A DNA stretch of 42,065 nucleotides from Microvirga vignae (GTDB taxonomy: Bacteria > Pseudomonadota > Alphaproteobacteria > Rhizobiales > Beijerinckiaceae). The notes below the pieces were generated by a model that worked only from the letters and a program-made list of their open reading frames with translations, was not told the DNA's origin and did no database searches. Every line of letters starts with the position of its first letter. The stretch's first letter is position 1. Shown piece by piece: positions 18,039-26,228 of the stretch. Both the position numbers and the translations under genes were made by a program. The stretch covers positions 1 to 42,065 of the forward strand of contig NZ_LCYG01000069.1 in NCBI RefSeq assembly GCF_001017175.1, written 5' to 3'.

Positions 18039-19457
18039 ATGAGCAAGATCGAACCCATTCACGTCATCGGCGGCGGCCTCGCAGGCTCCGAAGCCAGCTG
18101 GCAGATCGCGCAGGCCGGCGTTCCCGTCATCCTCCACGAGATGCGCCCCGTGCGCGGCACCGACGCGCACAAGACGCAAGGCCTGGCAGAGCTCGTCTGT
18201 TCCAACTCCTTCCGCTCGGACGATGCGGAAACGAACGCGGTCGGGCTGCTGCATCAGGAGATGCGCACCCTCGGCTCCCTCATCATGGCCAAGGGCGATG
18301 CCAATCAGGTGCCCGCAGGCGGCGCGCTGGCGGTGGACCGCGACGGCTTCTCCGATGCCGTAACGGCCGCGCTTGAAGCGCACCCTCTCGTCACCATCGA
18401 GCGCGGCGAAATCACCGGCATTCCGCCGGAGGAATGGTCCTCCGTCATCATCGCCACCGGCCCGCTCACCTCGCCCGCGCTGGCAGAGGCGATCCTCAAG
18501 CTCACGGGCGAAACGTCGCTTGCCTTCTTCGACGCCATCGCGCCCATCGTCTATCGCGAGTCCATCAACATGGACATCGCGTGGTTCCAGTCGCGCTACG
18601 ACAAGGTCGGCCCCGGCGGCACGGGCAAGGACTACATCAACTGCCCCATGACCAAGGAGCAGTACGACGCCTTCGTGGATGCGCTGATAGAGGGCGACAA
18701 GACCGAGTTCAAGGAATGGGAGGCCAACACCCCCTATTTCGACGGCTGCCTGCCCATCGAGGTCATGGCCGAGCGCGGTCGCGAAACCCTGCGCCACGGT
18801 CCCATGAAGCCCGTCGGTCTCACCGATCCGCGCAATCCCGACGTGAAGCCCTATGCCATCGTGCAGCTGCGCCAGGACAATGCGCTCGGCACGCTGTTCA
18901 ACATGGTGGGTTTCCAGACCAAGCTGAAATACGGCGCGCAGACCGGCATCCTCCGCATGATCCCGGGCCTGGAGAACGCCGAGTTCGCGCGGCTCGGCGG
19001 CATCCACCGCAACACCTATCTCAATTCGCCGAAGCTGCTGGATCCGACGCTGCGCCTGAAGGCGATGCCGCGCCTGCGCTTTGCCGGCCAGATCACCGGC
19101 TGTGAGGGCTATGTGGAGAGCGCAGCAGTGGGCCTCATGACCGGCCGCTTCGCGGCAGCCGAGCGGCTAGGTCACCCGATCCAGCCCCTGCCGCACACGA
19201 CGGGTCTCGGCGCGCTCATCAACCACATCACGGGAGGGCACATCGAGACCATCGACGAGGGTCCGCGCTCGTTCCAGCCCATGAACGTGAACTTCGGCCT
19301 CTTCCCGCCGCTCGACCGCGCGCCGAAGGCGGAAGACGGCAAGCGCCTGCGCGGCTCGGCCAAGGCGCTTGCGAAAAAGAAGATGCTTACGGACCGCGCC
19401 CGCGCCGATCTCGCGATGTGGCTGGCTGCGGCCACCATGCCGGCGGCTGCGGAGTAA
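18039..19457 (+). CDS. trmFO: methylenetetrahydrofolate--tRNA-(uracil-5-)-methyltransferase
   Basis: 472 residues. TrmFO makes 5-methyluridine at position 54 of tRNA using methylene-THF and FAD. Start 18039 is preferred over ATG 18033 because AGGAG (18027-18031) is seven bases upstream of the former and only one of the latter. Visible: FAD-binding 'HVIGGGLAGSEA' (8-19), 'HEMRP', the conserved cysteine loop 'ELVCSNSFRSDD', 'YINCPMTKEQYDAF', and C-terminal 'ITGCEGYVESAAVG' with the second conserved Cys. Full length for the family. Monocistronic; a twin-hairpin repeat follows. Confidence 0.97.
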   Translation: MSKIEPIHVIGGGLAGSEASWQIAQAGVPVILHEMRPVRGTDAHKTQGLAELVCSNSFRSDDAETNAVGLLHQEMRTLGSLIMAKGDANQVPAGGALAVDRDGFSDAVTAALEAHPLVTIERGEITGIPPEEWSSVIIATGPLTSPALAEAILKLTGETSLAFFDAIAPIVYRESINMDIAWFQSRYDKVGPGGTGKDYINCPMTKEQYDAFVDALIEGDKTEFKEWEANTPYFDGCLPIEVMAERGRETLRHGPMKPVGLTDPRNPDVKPYAIVQLRQDNALGTLFNMVGFQTKLKYGAQTGILRMIPGLENAEFARLGGIHRNTYLNSPKLLDPTLRLKAMPRLRFAGQITGCEGYVESAAVGLMTGRFAAAERLGHPIQPLPHTTGLGALINHITGGHIETIDEGPRSFQPMNVNFGLFPPLDRAPKAEDGKRLRGSAKALAKKKMLTDRARADLAMWLAAATMPAAAE

Positions 19458-19491
19458 ACCTACATCGCCCAGGGCTTTGCGCCTTCCACAT

Positions 19492-19575
19492 CGTCAGGGC
19501 CGGACTTGATCCGGCCATCCACGTCTTTCGGCCGTTAGAGGGCGTGGATCCCCGGGTCAAGCCCGGGGATGACGT
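19492..19575. repeat. Rhizobiales-type twin-hairpin repeat (copy 1)
   Basis: Reads on the minus strand ACGTCATCCCCGGGCTTG, CCCGGGGATCCACGCC..., then ATGGCCGGATC...CCGGCC with a final TGACG. Each half is a hairpin on GG/CC-rich arms around TTGA. The copy at 41901-41991 has the same layout on the plus strand. Lies between trmFO and the convergent phytoene-synthase-like gene, so it could also act in termination. Confidence 0.85.
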
Positions 19576-19604
19576 TAATGGAGGCCCCAAAAGCAGCGCT
19601 CTCT

Positions 19605-20447
19605 CTAAAACGGCCCGCGCCAGAGTGCCCAGATCTTCCGCCAGTGCGGGATATCCACGGGCGTATGCAGCGGGTCGTAGTCACGCTTCTCCATCGCCTT
19701 CAGATAGGGCTCGACCAGTGCAAGCTGGCAGAAGGCAGGCTCGGCCGCGGACGAAATCGTGGGGCGCAGGGTTCTCGCCTGATCGAGATGGCGGCGCGCG
19801 ATGGCGCGCATGTCGGCTAGAGCGCTCTTGAGGCCCGGCCCGCCACGTCCGGAGACGATATCCTCACGCACGACCCCATGACGCGCCAGAATGTCGGCGG
19901 GGATGTAGAGCTGCCCCTGGCGAGCATGGATCGGGAAAGCGCGCAGCAGGCCGGTGATGGCATAGGCCACGCCCGCATGGCCCGCGGCATCCGCCGTGCC
20001 GGGATCCTTGCCGTCGGCGAGGATGATGCTGGAGAGCTGGATCAGGCTCGACGAGGTTTCGCCGCAATAGCCTTCGAGGTCGTTCAGGCTCGGCATGGGA
20101 TCGTCGTAGAGATCGAACATGCGGGCATCGATCAGATCGACGAGCGATTGCCGGGGCAGTCTGAACTTGACGATGGCATCATCGAGCGCGGCGGCGACGG
20201 GATTGGCCCGCACATCACCCCTCGCCTCGCCCTGCAGCGCATCGCGCCACCATTGCAGGCGGATTTCGCCGAGCATGGGCTCACGCACGGTTTCGCGAAC
20301 GCGGGCGATCTCGAAATTGAAAGCATGGAGCGCGAAAAGATAGGGCCGCTTCTCCGTAGGCGCGATGAGGTTCGCAAAGTACCGGTCGGGGTCGGCCTCG
20401 CGTACGAGCGCCTCGCAATGGGCGAAGTTTGATCGGGGATCGGCCAT
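19605..20447 (-). CDS. squalene/phytoene synthase-like protein (NDUFAF6-type)
   Basis: 280 residues from ATG 20447, one base after the stop of the upstream gene; the longer TTG start (20477) overlaps it and is less likely. The fold-family pattern is recognisable ('FALHAFNFEIARVRETV', 'IRLQWWRDAL', 'GYCGETSSSLIQLSS', 'AGVAYAITGLLRAFPIHARQ', 'GQLYIPADIL'), but the two Asp-rich DxxxD motifs that bind prenyl diphosphate are missing (HAFNFEIAR and LLRAFPIHAR at those places). It is therefore probably not a prenyl synthase. Mitochondrial NDUFAF6, a complex I assembly factor, is the closest functional analogue of this non-catalytic type; that role here is inference, supported by the adjacent NDUFAF3-like gene. 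Confidence 0.85.
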   Translation of the reverse strand: MADPRSNFAHCEALVREADPDRYFANLIAPTEKRPYLFALHAFNFEIARVRETVREPMLGEIRLQWWRDALQGEARGDVRANPVAAALDDAIVKFRLPRQSLVDLIDARMFDLYDDPMPSLNDLEGYCGETSSSLIQLSSIILADGKDPGTADAAGHAGVAYAITGLLRAFPIHARQGQLYIPADILARHGVVREDIVSGRGGPGLKSALADMRAIARRHLDQARTLRPTISSAAEPAFCQLALVEPYLKAMEKRDYDPLHTPVDIPHWRKIWALWRGPF

Positions 20448-20448
20448 C

Positions 20449-20835
20449 TCAAGGTACGGCAATGAGGGCAGCGGCAACCTTACGGTTTTCCGCCAGGAGG
20501 ATATTGTAGGTGCGCGCGGCTGCCCCGGTCTGCATCACGTCGAGGCCGATCTTCGCCTCGCGGAAGCGCTCACGGAAAGCACCAGGAATGGCGGCGACAT
20601 CGACACCTGTGCCGAGGAGCAGCAATTCGATCTCCTCGGCCTCGGCGAAGATCGGTTCAAGCACCTCGTCGCTCAGCTCCGCAACGGAGCCGATGGGCCA
20701 GGCCCTGATTCCCGAGGGCAGAGCGAGGATCGAACCGCGATGGGACATGTCCGCGAAGCGAAAGCCGCCATTGCCGTAGGCATCGATCTGATGGCGTCCG
20801 GGCAGGAAGCCATCGTAGAGGCGGCCATCGCTCAT
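20449..20835 (-). CDS. Mth938-like domain protein (NDUFAF3-type, DUF498)
   Basis: 128 residues covering the whole Mth938-like alpha/beta domain: 'IDAYGNGGFRFADMSHRGSI', 'LALPSGIRAWP', 'EIELLLLGTGVDVAAIP', 'FREAKIGLDVMQTGAAARTY' and 'NILLAENRKVAAALIAV'. The G-T-G loop and the M-x-T-G-A-A-x-x-T-Y-N stretch are family signatures. The mitochondrial homologue NDUFAF3 assists complex I assembly. It starts four bases after the secF stop and is followed after one base by the phytoene-synthase-like gene, so the three should be one transcript with secD and yajC. Confidence 0.92.
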   Translation of the reverse strand: MSDGRLYDGFLPGRHQIDAYGNGGFRFADMSHRGSILALPSGIRAWPIGSVAELSDEVLEPIFAEAEEIELLLLGTGVDVAAIPGAFRERFREAKIGLDVMQTGAAARTYNILLAENRKVAAALIAVP

Positions 20836-20839
20836 GGTT

Positions 20840-21787
20840 TTACTCCGCGGCTGCGGCCTTGCCCTCCGGCACCTTCACGGCCTCGGATCCACGCAGGCCG
20901 ATATAGATCAGCATGGGCGAGGAGATGCAGATCGCCGAGTAGGTGCAGATCACCACGCCATAGAGCATGACCTGGGCGAAACCCTGGATCGCCTGCCCGC
21001 CGAAGAGCACGAGGGCCAAGAGCGAGAGCGCCGTGGTTGCCGCCGTCATGATCGTACGCGACATGGTGTGATTGATCGACAGGTTCAACAGTTCTTCCGC
21101 CGGCATGGCCTTGTAGCGGCGCATGAGTTCGCGCGTACGGTCGAACACCACCACGGTTTCGTTGAGCGAATAGCCCACGATGGTGAGGATCGCCGCAATC
21201 GAGGTCATGTTGAACTCGTGACGGGTGATCACGAAGAAGCCGATGGTGAGCACGATGTCGTGGAGCGTACCGATGATCGACGCCACTGCCAGCTCACGCT
21301 CGAAGCGGAACCAGAGATAGAACAGAACCGCGAGCACCGAGAGCACGACGCCGATGGTGCCGGACTGAACGAGCTCGCCCGACACGCGGGGGCCCACCGT
21401 CTCGACGCGGCGAAAGTCGTACTCGTTGCTGAACGTGTCGCGCGCCTTCTGCACCACAGCCGTCTGCGCGGCCTCGCCGCCCGGCTGGATCGGAAAGCGC
21501 AGCGAGACCTCGCCGGCCGTGCCGAATTCCTGCACCTCCACGTCGCCGAAGCCGAAGCCCTCGGCGGTCTGACGGATCTGGGCGACATTGGCCTGGCCGG
21601 ACCTGGCCTGGATCTCCATGAGCGTGCCGCCCTTGAAGTCGATGCCGAAGTTGAGGCCGACGGTCATGAGCACGATCGCCGTCGCCACCGAGATCAGCGC
21701 CGACAGCGGGAACGAGAAGCGCCTGAAGCGCATGAAGTCGAAGTGGGAGTTTTCGGGCCAGAGGCGAACGAGGCGCACGATACTCAC
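20840..21787 (-). CDS. secF: protein translocase subunit SecF
   Basis: 315 residues, six membrane segments. Visible: N-terminal 'FDFMRFRRFSFPLSALISVA', the first periplasmic loop with 'GIDFKGGTLMEIQ', and the C-terminal half 'SIIGTLHDIVLTIGFFVITR', 'AAILTIVGYSLNETVVVFDR', 'SRTIMTAATTALSLLALVLF'. With SecD it uses the proton gradient to pull exported proteins from the periplasmic side of SecYEG. It starts three bases after the secD stop. Normal length. Confidence 0.97.
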   Translation of the reverse strand: MSIVRLVRLWPENSHFDFMRFRRFSFPLSALISVATAIVLMTVGLNFGIDFKGGTLMEIQARSGQANVAQIRQTAEGFGFGDVEVQEFGTAGEVSLRFPIQPGGEAAQTAVVQKARDTFSNEYDFRRVETVGPRVSGELVQSGTIGVVLSVLAVLFYLWFRFERELAVASIIGTLHDIVLTIGFFVITRHEFNMTSIAAILTIVGYSLNETVVVFDRTRELMRRYKAMPAEELLNLSINHTMSRTIMTAATTALSLLALVLFGGQAIQGFAQVMLYGVVICTYSAICISSPMLIYIGLRGSEAVKVPEGKAAAAE

Positions 21788-21790
21788 TCC

Positions 21791-23398
21791 TTAGAACGGA
21801 AGAACTTTGGGACGCATCCACTGATACCAGAGCGCGATCATCATGCGCGTCAGGGTGACGGCGGTGATCACCGTCGTGAGGATGCCGAGAATGAACACGA
21901 CCGCGAAGCCGCGCACGGGACCGGAGCCGAGGAAGAACAGGATCACGGCCGCAATGGCCATGGTGCTGTTCGAGTCCACAATGGTCGCGAACGCCCGGTC
22001 GAAGCCGGCCTGGATGCCGGACACGATGGAACGTCCTGCGTGAACCTCTTCGCGGATGCGCTCGTAGATCAGCACGTTGGAGTCCACCGCCGTGCCGATG
22101 GTGAGCACGATGCCCGCGATACCCGGCAGGGTGAGCGTGGCTTCGAGCACCGACATGAGACCGAAGATCAGGCCCACGTGCACGAGCAGCGCGATGTTCG
22201 CGATGAGGCCGAAGATGCCATAGGTCGCGAACATGAACATGATGACGAAGATGCCGGCCACGTATGTGGCCAACTTGCCGGCCTCGATGGAGTCGCGTCC
22301 GAGGCCGGGGCCGACGGTGCGCTCCTCCACGATGGTCAGCTTGGCCGGCAGCGCGCCGGAGCGCAGCATGATCGCCAAGTTGTTCACCTGCTCGATGGTG
22401 AAGCTGCCCGAGATCTGGCCCGAGCCCCCGGTGATCGGCGACTGGATCGTGGGGGCGGAGACCACCTCGTTGTCGAGAACGATGGCGAGCTGACGGCCGA
22501 GATTCTCGGTCGTCGCCTGTCCGAAGCGCTGCGCGCCGCGGATGTTGAAGCGGAAGTTCACGATAGGCTGGTTGGTCTGCGGATCGAACGCGGCCTGAGC
22601 ATCGGTGAGGTCGCCGCCTTCCGCGATCACGCGGCGTTCGACGGGAACGCGCTGGCCGCCCGCATCGCGCATGGGGAGCATGTCCACATCCGTCGCACCG
22701 GCCTGAGCCAGCAGGCGGAACTCCAGGTTGCCGGTTTCACCCAGAAGCTCTTTCAGCTTCTGCGGATCCTGGAGGCCGGGAACCTGGACGAGGACGCGAT
22801 CCGCACCCTGGCGCTGAATGCTCGGTTCAGTGGTGCCGCCGAAGTCGACGCGGCGGCGGACGACTTCGATGGACTGATCGACGGCGCGGCGAACCTTTTC
22901 GTTGATGCCGGCTTCCGTATAGGTCAGCGCGATCGTGCCGTCTGGCGCGTCGTTGATGGCCACAGCGGCATTGCCGCTCTGGCCGAGCATGGCATTGCCG
23001 ACCGGCTGGGCCAGCTCGCGCAGGCGCGGCATCAGGCGCTCGCGGTCTGCCGGGTTGGGCACGCGGATCTGCACGCCGCGCGGAACGGTCTGAATGCCGT
23101 TCTGAGACACAACGCGTGTGTCGCGCAGGATGCGGCGCACGTCGTCGCGCAGGAGGTTGATCTGGGTGCGCATGAGATCCCCCTCATCCACCTGGAGGAG
23201 AACGTGGGAACCTCCCTGCAGGTCGAGGCCGAGAACGATGGCGCGCGAAGGCACGAGCCATGATGGAACCCAGCTCGGCACGGCGCTCAGATATGCCTTG
23301 CGCTGCTCAGGGGACATCATGCTCGGAACCGCCAGCAGCAGACCGATGATGATGATCGCCAGGGTGGCGAAGATCTTCGACTTCGAGAAGCGCAGCAT
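21791..23398 (-). CDS. secD: protein translocase subunit SecD
   Basis: 535 residues from ATG 23398 ('MLRFSKSKIFATLAIIIIGL'); an in-frame TTG 21 bases upstream is less likely. Visible: 'GLDLQGGSHVLLQVD' (first periplasmic domain start), 'DFGGTTEPSIQRQGADRVLV', 'QVPGLQDPQKLKELLGET', the P2 region, and the six-helix C-terminal domain 'LTLPGIAGIVLTIGTAVDSN' then 'VLIYERIREE', with the conserved Asp of the proton path. Operates with SecF and YajC, which flank it in order yajC-secD-secF. Confidence 0.97.
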   Translation of the reverse strand: MLRFSKSKIFATLAIIIIGLLLAVPSMMSPEQRKAYLSAVPSWVPSWLVPSRAIVLGLDLQGGSHVLLQVDEGDLMRTQINLLRDDVRRILRDTRVVSQNGIQTVPRGVQIRVPNPADRERLMPRLRELAQPVGNAMLGQSGNAAVAINDAPDGTIALTYTEAGINEKVRRAVDQSIEVVRRRVDFGGTTEPSIQRQGADRVLVQVPGLQDPQKLKELLGETGNLEFRLLAQAGATDVDMLPMRDAGGQRVPVERRVIAEGGDLTDAQAAFDPQTNQPIVNFRFNIRGAQRFGQATTENLGRQLAIVLDNEVVSAPTIQSPITGGSGQISGSFTIEQVNNLAIMLRSGALPAKLTIVEERTVGPGLGRDSIEAGKLATYVAGIFVIMFMFATYGIFGLIANIALLVHVGLIFGLMSVLEATLTLPGIAGIVLTIGTAVDSNVLIYERIREEVHAGRSIVSGIQAGFDRAFATIVDSNSTMAIAAVILFFLGSGPVRGFAVVFILGILTTVITAVTLTRMMIALWYQWMRPKVLPF

Positions 23399-23489
23399 CG
23401 TCAGCTCAACCTTTCTCAAACGCTTTTGCCGACACGTGGTGCGGCGAACCGGCCCTCAAGGGTTCAAGCCCGAGGACCGGTTTATGATT

Positions 23490-23837
23490 TTACGCCTTCA
23501 CCGGCTCGCTCTTGGAGCGGACCTCGGAGATCATGGCGCGAGCCACCTTCACCTTCACGTTGTCGGCGATCTCGACCTCGACGTCAGCAGAATCCTCGAG
23601 CACCTTCGTCACCTTGCCGATGATGCCGCCGGATGTGACGACGGTGTCGCCGCGGCGCACGTTCTTGATCATCTCCTGGTGAGCCTTCACCCGGCGCTGC
23701 TGCGGACGGATGATCAGGAACCACATGATCACGAAAATCAGGATGAACGGGACGAATTGGATGATGGCATCCATTCCGCCCCCGCCAGCGGGGGCCCCTT
23801 GTGCGAAGGCAGGTGAAATGAACAAGCGGCTCTCCAT
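23490..23837 (-). CDS. yajC: preprotein translocase subunit YajC
   Basis: 115 residues. The N-terminal 'MESRLFISPAFAQGAP' is followed by one membrane helix 'IIQFVPFILIFVIMWFLIIR' (25-44), the hallmark 'RPQQRRVKAHQEMIKNV', and a small cytoplasmic beta domain 'GDTVVTSGGIIGKVTKVLE'. YajC associates with SecDF in the Sec holotranslocon. First gene of the yajC-secD-secF-Mth938-phytoene synthase-like unit; 91 bases separate it from secD. The 212 bases to the divergent DUF815 gene must hold both promoters. Confidence 0.96.
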   Translation of the reverse strand: MESRLFISPAFAQGAPAGGGGMDAIIQFVPFILIFVIMWFLIIRPQQRRVKAHQEMIKNVRRGDTVVTSGGIIGKVTKVLEDSADVEVEIADNVKVKVARAMISEVRSKSEPVKA

Positions 23838-24049
23838 GGATAAAGGCGCGAGGCGGGCACTTCTCTAGGGCCCACCCGCGCCAGACAGGATTGAAAGTGG
23901 GCGGACTATACCGATCGACTCCACGAAATCAATGAAGTTGGAGGCCTTTCCCAAGCCTCGTGCGGGCTTTCCAGCCCCTCTTCCATGGACCGAGGGCCGG
24001 TTTTTGCGCTAAGCACGGCTTCCTCACCGTTTCTTGATGTCAGAGGCCC

Positions 24050-24925
24050 ATGTCTGCAGATCTCACCTCCCCCGAATCCATGGCTCTCCTGAAGCGCATT
24101 GCCGACGCTCTCGAGCGGATAGCCCCTGCAGGCACTCCCCAGGCTGATTTCGCGGCAGCGGACGCTTTCGTGTGGCATGCGGCGGCACGCCGGCTCTCGC
24201 CCGTGCCGAAGGTGAACCGGGTCGAGATGACCCTGCTGAGAGGTATCGACCGGGTGCGGGATCAGCTCGCCGAGAACACCGCGCGCTTCGCCAGGGGCCT
24301 GCCCGCCAACAACGCCCTGCTCTGGGGCGCACGGGGCATGGGCAAGTCCTCCCTGGTGAAGGCGGTCCACGCGGAGATCAACGCCACGAAGGCGGCAGAC
24401 GCCCGCGCCCTCAAGCTCATCGAGATCCACCGCGAGGATATCGAGACCCTGCCCGATCTCATGGGCCTTTTGCGCTCCGACCCGCACCGCTTCATCGTCT
24501 TCTGCGACGACCTTTCCTTCGATGCGGACGACACCTCCTACAAATCTCTCAAGGCTGTGCTGGAAGGCGGCATCGAGGGCCGACCGGACAACGTGATCTT
24601 CTACGCCACGTCGAACCGCCGCCACCTGCTTCCCCGCGACATGATGGAAAACGAGCGTTCGACCGCCATCAATCCTGGCGAGGCCGTGGAGGAGAAGGTG
24701 TCGCTGTCCGATCGCTTCGGCCTGTGGCTCGGCTTCCACAAGTGCAGCCAGGACGAATATCTCGATATGGTCTTCGGATATGTGGACCATCTCGGACTCG
24801 ATGCCGACCGTGATGCCATCCGCGCCGAAGCGCTGGAATGGGCCACCACCCGCGGCGCCCGCTCCGGCCGCACGGCCTGGCAGTTCATCCAGGATCTGGC
24901 GGGCCGCCTCGGCAAAGCGATCTGA
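24050..24925 (+). CDS. DUF815 family P-loop ATPase
   Basis: 291 residues. AAA-like ATPase: Walker A 'GARGMGKSSLVKA' (93-105), Walker B 'FIVFCDDLSFD' (148-158), sensor-like 'VIFYATSNRRHLLPRDM' and an arginine-rich 'LSDRFGLWLGFHKC' downstream. A helical N-terminal section (1-60) precedes the core. Family members are widespread in alphaproteobacteria and of unknown function. It sits alone, divergent from yajC-secDF and convergent with the NlpD-like gene; I recall the same position beside yajC in other Rhizobiales, which should be checked. Confidence 0.92.
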   Translation: MSADLTSPESMALLKRIADALERIAPAGTPQADFAAADAFVWHAAARRLSPVPKVNRVEMTLLRGIDRVRDQLAENTARFARGLPANNALLWGARGMGKSSLVKAVHAEINATKAADARALKLIEIHREDIETLPDLMGLLRSDPHRFIVFCDDLSFDADDTSYKSLKAVLEGGIEGRPDNVIFYATSNRRHLLPRDMMENERSTAINPGEAVEEKVSLSDRFGLWLGFHKCSQDEYLDMVFGYVDHLGLDADRDAIRAEALEWATTRGARSGRTAWQFIQDLAGRLGKAI

Positions 24926-24942
24926 ACGATACAAACGCCAAA

Positions 24943-24969
24943 GGGACGGTGGCTGAGCTCCACCGTCCC
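24943..24969 (-). terminator. convergent-gene hairpin terminator
   Basis: GGGACGGTGG (24943-24952) and CCACCGTCCC (24960-24969) make a perfect 10-bp stem with loop CTGAGCT. On the minus strand TTTGGCGTTTG follows, fitting termination after the NlpD-like gene; it may also serve the DUF815 gene. Confidence 0.75.
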
Positions 24970-25021
24970 CTCGCTTGATCAGCCTCGGGTCTCGAAAGCC
25001 AATCTAAACCTATGATTGGAC

Positions 25022-26110
25022 TTAGTCGGCGAGATGCTTCATCGGGTCGACCGGGGTCGCGCCCTTGCGGATCTCGAAGTGGAGCTGCGGCGAGGTTACG
25101 TTGCCGGTCTGGCCGGAGGTGGCGATCACCTGACCGCGCTTCACCTGCTCGCCACGCTTCACGCTGAGCGAGCCATTGTGAGCGTATGCCGAGACGTAGC
25201 CGTTGTCGTGGCGGACTAGGACGAGGTTGCCGTAGCCCTTCACCTCGCTGCCCGCATAGGTCACGGTGCCGGCCTCGGCAGCCTTCACCGGCGTACCCTC
25301 GGGAACGGCGATGTTGATGCCCTCGTTGCCGCCATTGGCGCCGAAGCCTGCGATGACACGACCGCGGGCCGGCCAGCGGAAGTTGCTGGCTGACAGGCTT
25401 GCCGTCTGCTCGGGCTCAGCCACCGGAGCCTTCGCGGCTTCCGGCTGCGGAGCCGGCGTGGGAGCGGGAGCCGGAGGCACTGGCTGCGTGGCAATCGGAG
25501 CGGGCTTCAGAGGCTGAGGCTCGATGGCCGCAACCTTCTGAGACTCGACGGGACGTGCAGGCGACACGAGCGGCTCATTCGTGGCCGAGGCGACCTGCTG
25601 CACGGGAGCCTGCTTGATGGGAGCCGGAGCGGCAACCGGAGTCTGAGCTTGAGTCTGCATCGGCGTGGACATGCCCGGACGGACGCGCTTGGCGGCAGAA
25701 GCCGGAACGGGCTGCTCGTTGACGGCAACCTTGGTCTGATCGACGAGGCGCATCTTCGGCTGGACCGGAGCGGGAGTCATCGCGACGGGACGGGGCTGCT
25801 GGACCGGAGTGGCGATGGGGGCCGATGCCATGCGCGAGGGCTGAGACAGCGGCTGAGCCTGCACCGGGGGAAGTGCCTGCGCCTGAACGGGAGAGGTCGG
25901 CATCGGAGCCGCCGCATAGGACGGAGTGGATTGAGAAGCCGTAGGCGTGCCGGGCGCGACGCGTTCGCTGTTCGCAAACGGATTGGAGAACGGGTTCTCC
26001 GAGAACCGCATGCTCTCGCCACTACAGGCGGCCGCCGCACTGCCGATCAAACTCACCAGAGCGATCCGCGAAGCCGCGACCCAATGCCCAGAACCCATAC
26101 GCAAACGCAT
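25022..26110 (-). CDS. NlpD-like lipoprotein with degenerate LytM (M23) domain
   Basis: 362 residues. The N-terminal 'RIALVSLIGSAAAACSGE' ends in a lipobox-like AAAC (Cys29), so it is probably a lipoprotein. Residues 40-240 are a long Pro/Ala/Gln linker. The M23/LytM domain starts near 245 ('FRWPARGRVIAGFGANGGNE'), but the metal ligands are changed: the usual HxGxD is NEGIN, and HxH is QLHFEIR. 'YAHN' is kept. This matches the non-hydrolytic LytM factors EnvC/NlpD, which activate amidases at division sites. No LysM motif is seen, unlike E. coli NlpD. Last gene of the long minus-strand series, 118 bases after pcm; that gap holds a small hairpin ACGACAT/ATGTCGT (26181-26199). Confidence 0.9.
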   Translation of the reverse strand: MRLRMGSGHWVAASRIALVSLIGSAAAACSGESMRFSENPFSNPFANSERVAPGTPTASQSTPSYAAAPMPTSPVQAQALPPVQAQPLSQPSRMASAPIATPVQQPRPVAMTPAPVQPKMRLVDQTKVAVNEQPVPASAAKRVRPGMSTPMQTQAQTPVAAPAPIKQAPVQQVASATNEPLVSPARPVESQKVAAIEPQPLKPAPIATQPVPPAPAPTPAPQPEAAKAPVAEPEQTASLSASNFRWPARGRVIAGFGANGGNEGINIAVPEGTPVKAAEAGTVTYAGSEVKGYGNLVLVRHDNGYVSAYAHNGSLSVKRGEQVKRGQVIATSGQTGNVTSPQLHFEIRKGATPVDPMKHLAD

Positions 26111-26228
26111 GACTTAATTACCCCAACCGCACGCAACTCGATGGGGCCATTAAAACCCTGTTCAGGTTAAGCAAGAGTTGACGACATGAACAATGTCGTA
26201 ACCGTGCCGCGAAAATTTTTCGATTCGA

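Noticed and set aside
20834..23263. 809-codon open frame on the plus strand opposite secD/secF
   Set aside because: His/Glu/Arg-rich composition typical of an antisense frame of GC-rich coding DNA; secD and secF on the minus strand are unmistakable.
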